Source: Bacteroidia bacterium (GTDB lineage Bacteria > Bacteroidota > Bacteroidia > Flavobacteriales_D > Sanyastnellaceae). Taken from it: a stretch of 64,000 nucleotides of DNA. The stretch lies in assembly GCA_030427925.1 (NCBI GenBank), contig JAUICJ010000007.1:55104-119103 (forward strand). The letters are read 5' to 3'. This document shows positions 61,165 through 64,000 of this stretch, in pieces. The first letter of the stretch is position 1, and every line of letters starts with the position of its first letter. The notes beneath the pieces are model-generated. The model did not search any database. It was not told the DNA's origin and saw nothing but the letters and a program-made list of their open reading frames with translations. The position numbers and the translations under genes are program-made.

Positions 61165-62804
61165 GGGGGCTGGTGGTGGTGGCGTTGTTCGCAGCGGGCT
61201 GCGGGTTTCGTGGGGAGTCGGTGGATTTGATTGTGCACAACGCGCGTGTGGTGACGCTGGACCCGATGGGCACCGTGGGGCAGGCGGTCGCGGTCCGGGA
61301 GGGTCGGGTGGTGGAGGTGGGAGCGGAGCGGGCTATATTAAATAAGTATCGGGCCGGTGAAGTGGTGGATGCGGCGCAGGCGACGGTTTATCCGGGGTGG
61401 ATGGATGCGCACGCGCATTTGGTGGGGTATGCGAAGGGGTTGGGGGAAGTGGATTTGGTGGGGACGGGGAGTTGGGCGGAGGTGGTTGCGCGCGTGGAGG
61501 AGGGGGCGAATGAGCGGCCGGAGGGTTGGGTTGTGGGGAGGGGCTGGGACCAAAACGATTGGGAGCAAACGGACTATCCTACCCGGGCATTGCTCGACGC
61601 GGCCTTTCCCGATCGGGCGGTGGTGTTGCAGCGGGTGGATGGGCATGCGCTGGTGGCGAATGGGGCGGCCTTGAGGGCCGCGGGCATCGATGGCGGTTCG
61701 GTGTTTGATGGGGGCGAGGTCGTTCGGGACGCGGCTGGGGAGGCGACGGGGGTGCTGGTGGATGCGGCGGCAGAGGCGCTCCTTGCGGTGGTGCCGGAGC
61801 CGGACTCGTTGGCGAAGGTGGGGCTGATCAAGCGGGCGGAGGAGCGGTTGGTTGCGGCGGGGTTGACGACCGTGGTGGACGCGGGGTTGCCGATTGAGGA
61901 CATCGTGCTCCTCGATGCGATGCAGCGGGCCGGGGACTTGAAGTTGCGGGTGGTGGCGATGGCGGCGGACGAGCCGCAGACATGGGATTGGTTTGCGGCG
62001 CATGAGCCGCTGGTGACGGACCGGCTCGTGGCGCGCTCGGTGAAGTTCTACCTCGATGGGGCGTTGGGGTCGCGGGGCGCGGCGTTGAATGCGCCGTACG
62101 CCGATCGGCCGGATTGGAAGGGGCTGTTGTTGGAGGATTCGGCGGCGTTTGGGGAGCGGCTGGAGCGGTGCGCGGAGTTGGGGTTGCAGGCGGCGACGCA
62201 TTGCATCGGTGACCGCGCGATGGATTTGGCCTTGAACCTGTATGGCCAAATCCTGGGCGGCACCAATGACCGCCGCTGGCGCATCGAACACGCTCAAGTG
62301 CTCGGGCGCGACAACCTGCCGCTCATGCGGGCCTGCAATGTGCTGCCGAGCGTTCAGCCGACGCACGCCACGAGCGACATGTACTGGGCGGGGCAGCGGT
62401 TGGGGCGGAACCGCATTCGGCGCGCTTATGCGTATAAGGACTTGCTGGAAACCAACGGACTGATCGCGTTGGGAACCGATTTCCCCGTCGAGGCCATCGA
62501 TCCGCGGGCAACCTTCTATGCTGCAACGGCGCGCAAGGATGCCGAGGGCATGCCGGTGGGCGGCTTTCAGCCGGAGCAGGGGTTGACGGCGGAGGAGGCG
62601 CTGAAGGGCATGACGCTTTGGGCTGCGATTGTGAACTTCCAGGAGGAATCGCTCGGTTCAATCGAACCGGGCAAGTGGGCGGACTTCACCATCCTCGACC
62701 GGGACGTGTTGCAGGTTTCGCCCGAACAAGCTCGGGAGTCCGTGGTCCTCGGAACGGTGGTGGCGGGGGAGTGGCTGTACCGAACGGGAAAGCTCGCGCA
62801 ATGA
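61161..62804 (+). CDS. YtcJ-like amidohydrolase, predicted lipoprotein
   Basis: 547 residues from a GTG at 61161 that overlaps the SDR stop. This start gives a lipoprotein signal with lipobox FAAGC (Cys14), so the enzyme is probably anchored in an envelope membrane. Amidohydrolase superfamily features are YPGWMDAHAHL for the first metal-ligand pair, GRGWDQNDW, KFYLDGALGSRGA, ATHCIGDRAMDLAL, EHAQVL and ALGTDFPVE. The substrate is unknown. Overlaps the SCO1-like gene by 4 bp. Confidence 0.87.
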   Translation: MRGLVVVALFAAGCGFRGESVDLIVHNARVVTLDPMGTVGQAVAVREGRVVEVGAERAILNKYRAGEVVDAAQATVYPGWMDAHAHLVGYAKGLGEVDLVGTGSWAEVVARVEEGANERPEGWVVGRGWDQNDWEQTDYPTRALLDAAFPDRAVVLQRVDGHALVANGAALRAAGIDGGSVFDGGEVVRDAAGEATGVLVDAAAEALLAVVPEPDSLAKVGLIKRAEERLVAAGLTTVVDAGLPIEDIVLLDAMQRAGDLKLRVVAMAADEPQTWDWFAAHEPLVTDRLVARSVKFYLDGALGSRGAALNAPYADRPDWKGLLLEDSAAFGERLERCAELGLQAATHCIGDRAMDLALNLYGQILGGTNDRRWRIEHAQVLGRDNLPLMRACNVLPSVQPTHATSDMYWAGQRLGRNRIRRAYAYKDLLETNGLIALGTDFPVEAIDPRATFYAATARKDAEGMPVGGFQPEQGLTAEEALKGMTLWAAIVNFQEESLGSIEPGKWADFTILDRDVLQVSPEQARESVVLGTVVAGEWLYRTGKLAQ

Positions 62805-63460
62805 AGACGAACTGGAAACCGTTGGCCGCTGTCGGCGTGGTGTTCGCAGTGGCGGTCACGTGGGGCGCATTGGAGTTGATGCCCGAGCGCACGTTGCCGG
62901 TGTTGCAACCGAGCGACCTGAATCCCGCCTTGGTGGATGCGTCGCTGCGGCATGCGGAGCGCCACCGGATTTTGCCGTTCACGTTGGTGAATCAATTGGG
63001 GGACACGGTGACGCAGGCGGATGTGGAAGGCCAAATCCTGGTGGCGGACTTCTTTTTCACCCGCTGTCCTACGATTTGTCCCGTCATGACCCAACAGCTC
63101 ACCCGCGTCCAGGCCGCTTACGCGGACGAGCCCTCCCTGCGCATCCTCAGCCACAGCGTCACCCCGGCGGCCGATAGCGTGCCGGTCCTCGCCGCCTACG
63201 CGGACCGATACGCGGCCGATCCCTCCCGGTGGTGGTTCCTCACCGGCGACAAAGCCCACATCTACGACCTCTCGCGCCGGAGCTATTTCTCGTGCCTGGA
63301 AGAAGGCGACGGGGGACTTCAAGATTTCGTCCACACGGAAAACGTGGCCCTCGTCGACCCTGCGGGCCGCATCCGCGGCATGTACGACGGCACCTCCTCC
63401 ACGGAAATCGACCAGCTCATCGACGACATCTCCGTCCTGCTTCGCGCGACAGCCCCCTAA
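62801..63460 (+). CDS. SCO1/SenC family protein
   Basis: Membrane-anchored thioredoxin-fold protein for copper delivery to cytochrome oxidase or for redox control. 219 residues from the ATG at 62801, with an N-terminal membrane helix (LAAVGVVFAVAVTWGALEL). Copper ligands are present: FFFTRCPTICPVM (two Cys) and the distal His in HTENVALVD. It is last in the SDR-amidohydrolase-SCO1 unit. Confidence 0.93.
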   Translation: MKTNWKPLAAVGVVFAVAVTWGALELMPERTLPVLQPSDLNPALVDASLRHAERHRILPFTLVNQLGDTVTQADVEGQILVADFFFTRCPTICPVMTQQLTRVQAAYADEPSLRILSHSVTPAADSVPVLAAYADRYAADPSRWWFLTGDKAHIYDLSRRSYFSCLEEGDGGLQDFVHTENVALVDPAGRIRGMYDGTSSTEIDQLIDDISVLLRATAP

Positions 63461-63472
63461 ACCTCAGTCCCT

Positions 63473-64000
63473 AATCGGCACGCAATCAGCGTGCTTGCGC
63501 TTTAAGAAAAAAATATCGGCGCGAAGGTGCGGAAATAGACTCGCCTTCACACTACATTTGCAGCCGCTTTCGAAGGAAGGCGCGTTCGTTGAGGGGCTGG
63601 GGACTTGGATTGGGAGCGAGGTTTAGCGCAAGCGACCGGGCTTCGAAAAAAAAAGTTCCAGCGGGGTGTTGTGGAAGTAAAAAACTACACTACCTTTGCG
63701 GCCCCTTACGAGGGTGAGGTCATTGAGGAACGGGGTTAGCAACGGGGTTCGAAATAAGTTTTGAACAACGTTGCATGGAAGACAAAAAACCTTCCTACCT
63801 TTGCCCTCCGCTTTAGCAGGAAGCTGCACGAAGCGAGACTGATTGAATAGAAACAAACGTGACGAAGCTGGTCTAGTGCCAGTGGAGTTGGAAAACGTTC
63901 TTTGACTTGATGCAGCAGCCCGGGCCACTTTCTAAAGAAGTGGTCCACAAAAATCCACTCTCCCCCCGGAGGGTGGTCTGATTGAACTCGCGTTCGATCA
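63473..64000 (+). promoter_or_regulatory. Gene-free leader with three promoter-like boxes, probably of a ribosomal RNA operon
   Basis: No coding region. Three promoter-like boxes in the same direction: TACATTTG at 63553-63560; TACCTTTG at 63691-63698 with TTG 19 bp upstream (63669-63671); and TACCTTTG at 63796-63803 with TTG 22 bp upstream (63771-63773). Each is followed by a similar GC-rich start region. GTTCTTTGACT at 63897-63907 resembles the boxA antitermination element of rRNA operons. Three hairpins then follow: 63922-63946, 63955-63976 and 63979-64000. The 16S gene itself is not in the window, so the rRNA assignment is inferred from promoter repetition and boxA. Confidence 0.7.
63478..63494 (+). 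terminator. Possible weak terminator after the SCO1-like gene
   Basis: GCACGC (63478-63483) pairs perfectly with GCGTGC (63489-63494) around an AATCA loop. A short T-containing stretch follows, but no full T-run, so its strength is doubtful. Confidence 0.4.

Noticed and set aside
63897..64000. Start of the 16S rRNA gene within the window
   Set aside because: The conserved AGAGTTTGATCCTGGCTCAG start was not found; the window ends in the leader.

Overview
The window is a chromosomal segment of a Bacteroidota bacterium, most likely a GC-rich relative of the Flavobacteriales. The evidence is the gliding/type IX secretion genes (porP-gldK-gldL-gldM and gldA), proteins with type IX C-terminal sorting domains, families largely confined to this phylum (DUF4834, DUF4924, DUF6122, 7TMR-DISM kinases), a carbamoyl-phosphate synthase without its allosteric domain, and promoters of the Bacteroidota type (TTTG, about 20 bp, TAnnTTTG). 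Genes are tightly packed, often coupled through ATGA overlaps. No insertion sequence, prophage, CRISPR array or tRNA gene was seen.

Layout. Positions 1-4811 (minus strand) hold porP, gldK, gldL and gldM, the last cut by the left edge. An arginase-fold protein with a damaged metal site and topA follow. From 8758 to 18591 genes run rightward: a GT-C membrane glycosyltransferase, miaB, a sigma-54 activator, lptE, a repeat protein, secG, groES-groEL, gldA and rsgA. cysQ lies opposite. At 19379-22082 a promoter and a TPP riboswitch precede a TonB-dependent receptor, so this is probably a thiamin uptake gene. A GGGP-synthase-like gene and an alpha/beta hydrolase face it. carB (with a structured leader), a small DUF4834 gene, a YfhO-like membrane protein and a GNAT/FemAB-like protein form the next rightward run.

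From 30808 come an outer-membrane beta-barrel protein, a DUF1853 protein, an OmpH/Skp-like chaperone and a DUF4924 protein. Positions 36139-40601 hold the most unusual unit: a ThiF/E1-like protein, a predicted acyltransferase resembling the GNAT/autoinducer-synthase fold, a 7TMR-DISM histidine kinase and a response regulator, each overlapping the next. Receiver-like or unknown small proteins flank it. A strong terminator closes it.

The right third holds an M42 peptidase, a MarR-controlled beta-oxidation operon (marR-fadB-fadA-acyl-CoA dehydrogenase), a secreted M43 metalloprotease, isocitrate dehydrogenase coupled to DUF6671 and dihydroorotase-like genes, lolD, sucC, an O-methyltransferase, a cysteine-rich secreted protein, a SUI1-like factor, a THUMP rRNA methyltransferase, a type IX cargo protein, and an SDR-amidohydrolase-SCO1 operon. 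The last 540 bases have no gene. They carry three promoter-like boxes, a boxA-like element and successive hairpins, and look like the leader of a ribosomal RNA operon whose 16S gene starts beyond the right edge.

All family calls come from reading translated sequence and motifs; no database search was run.
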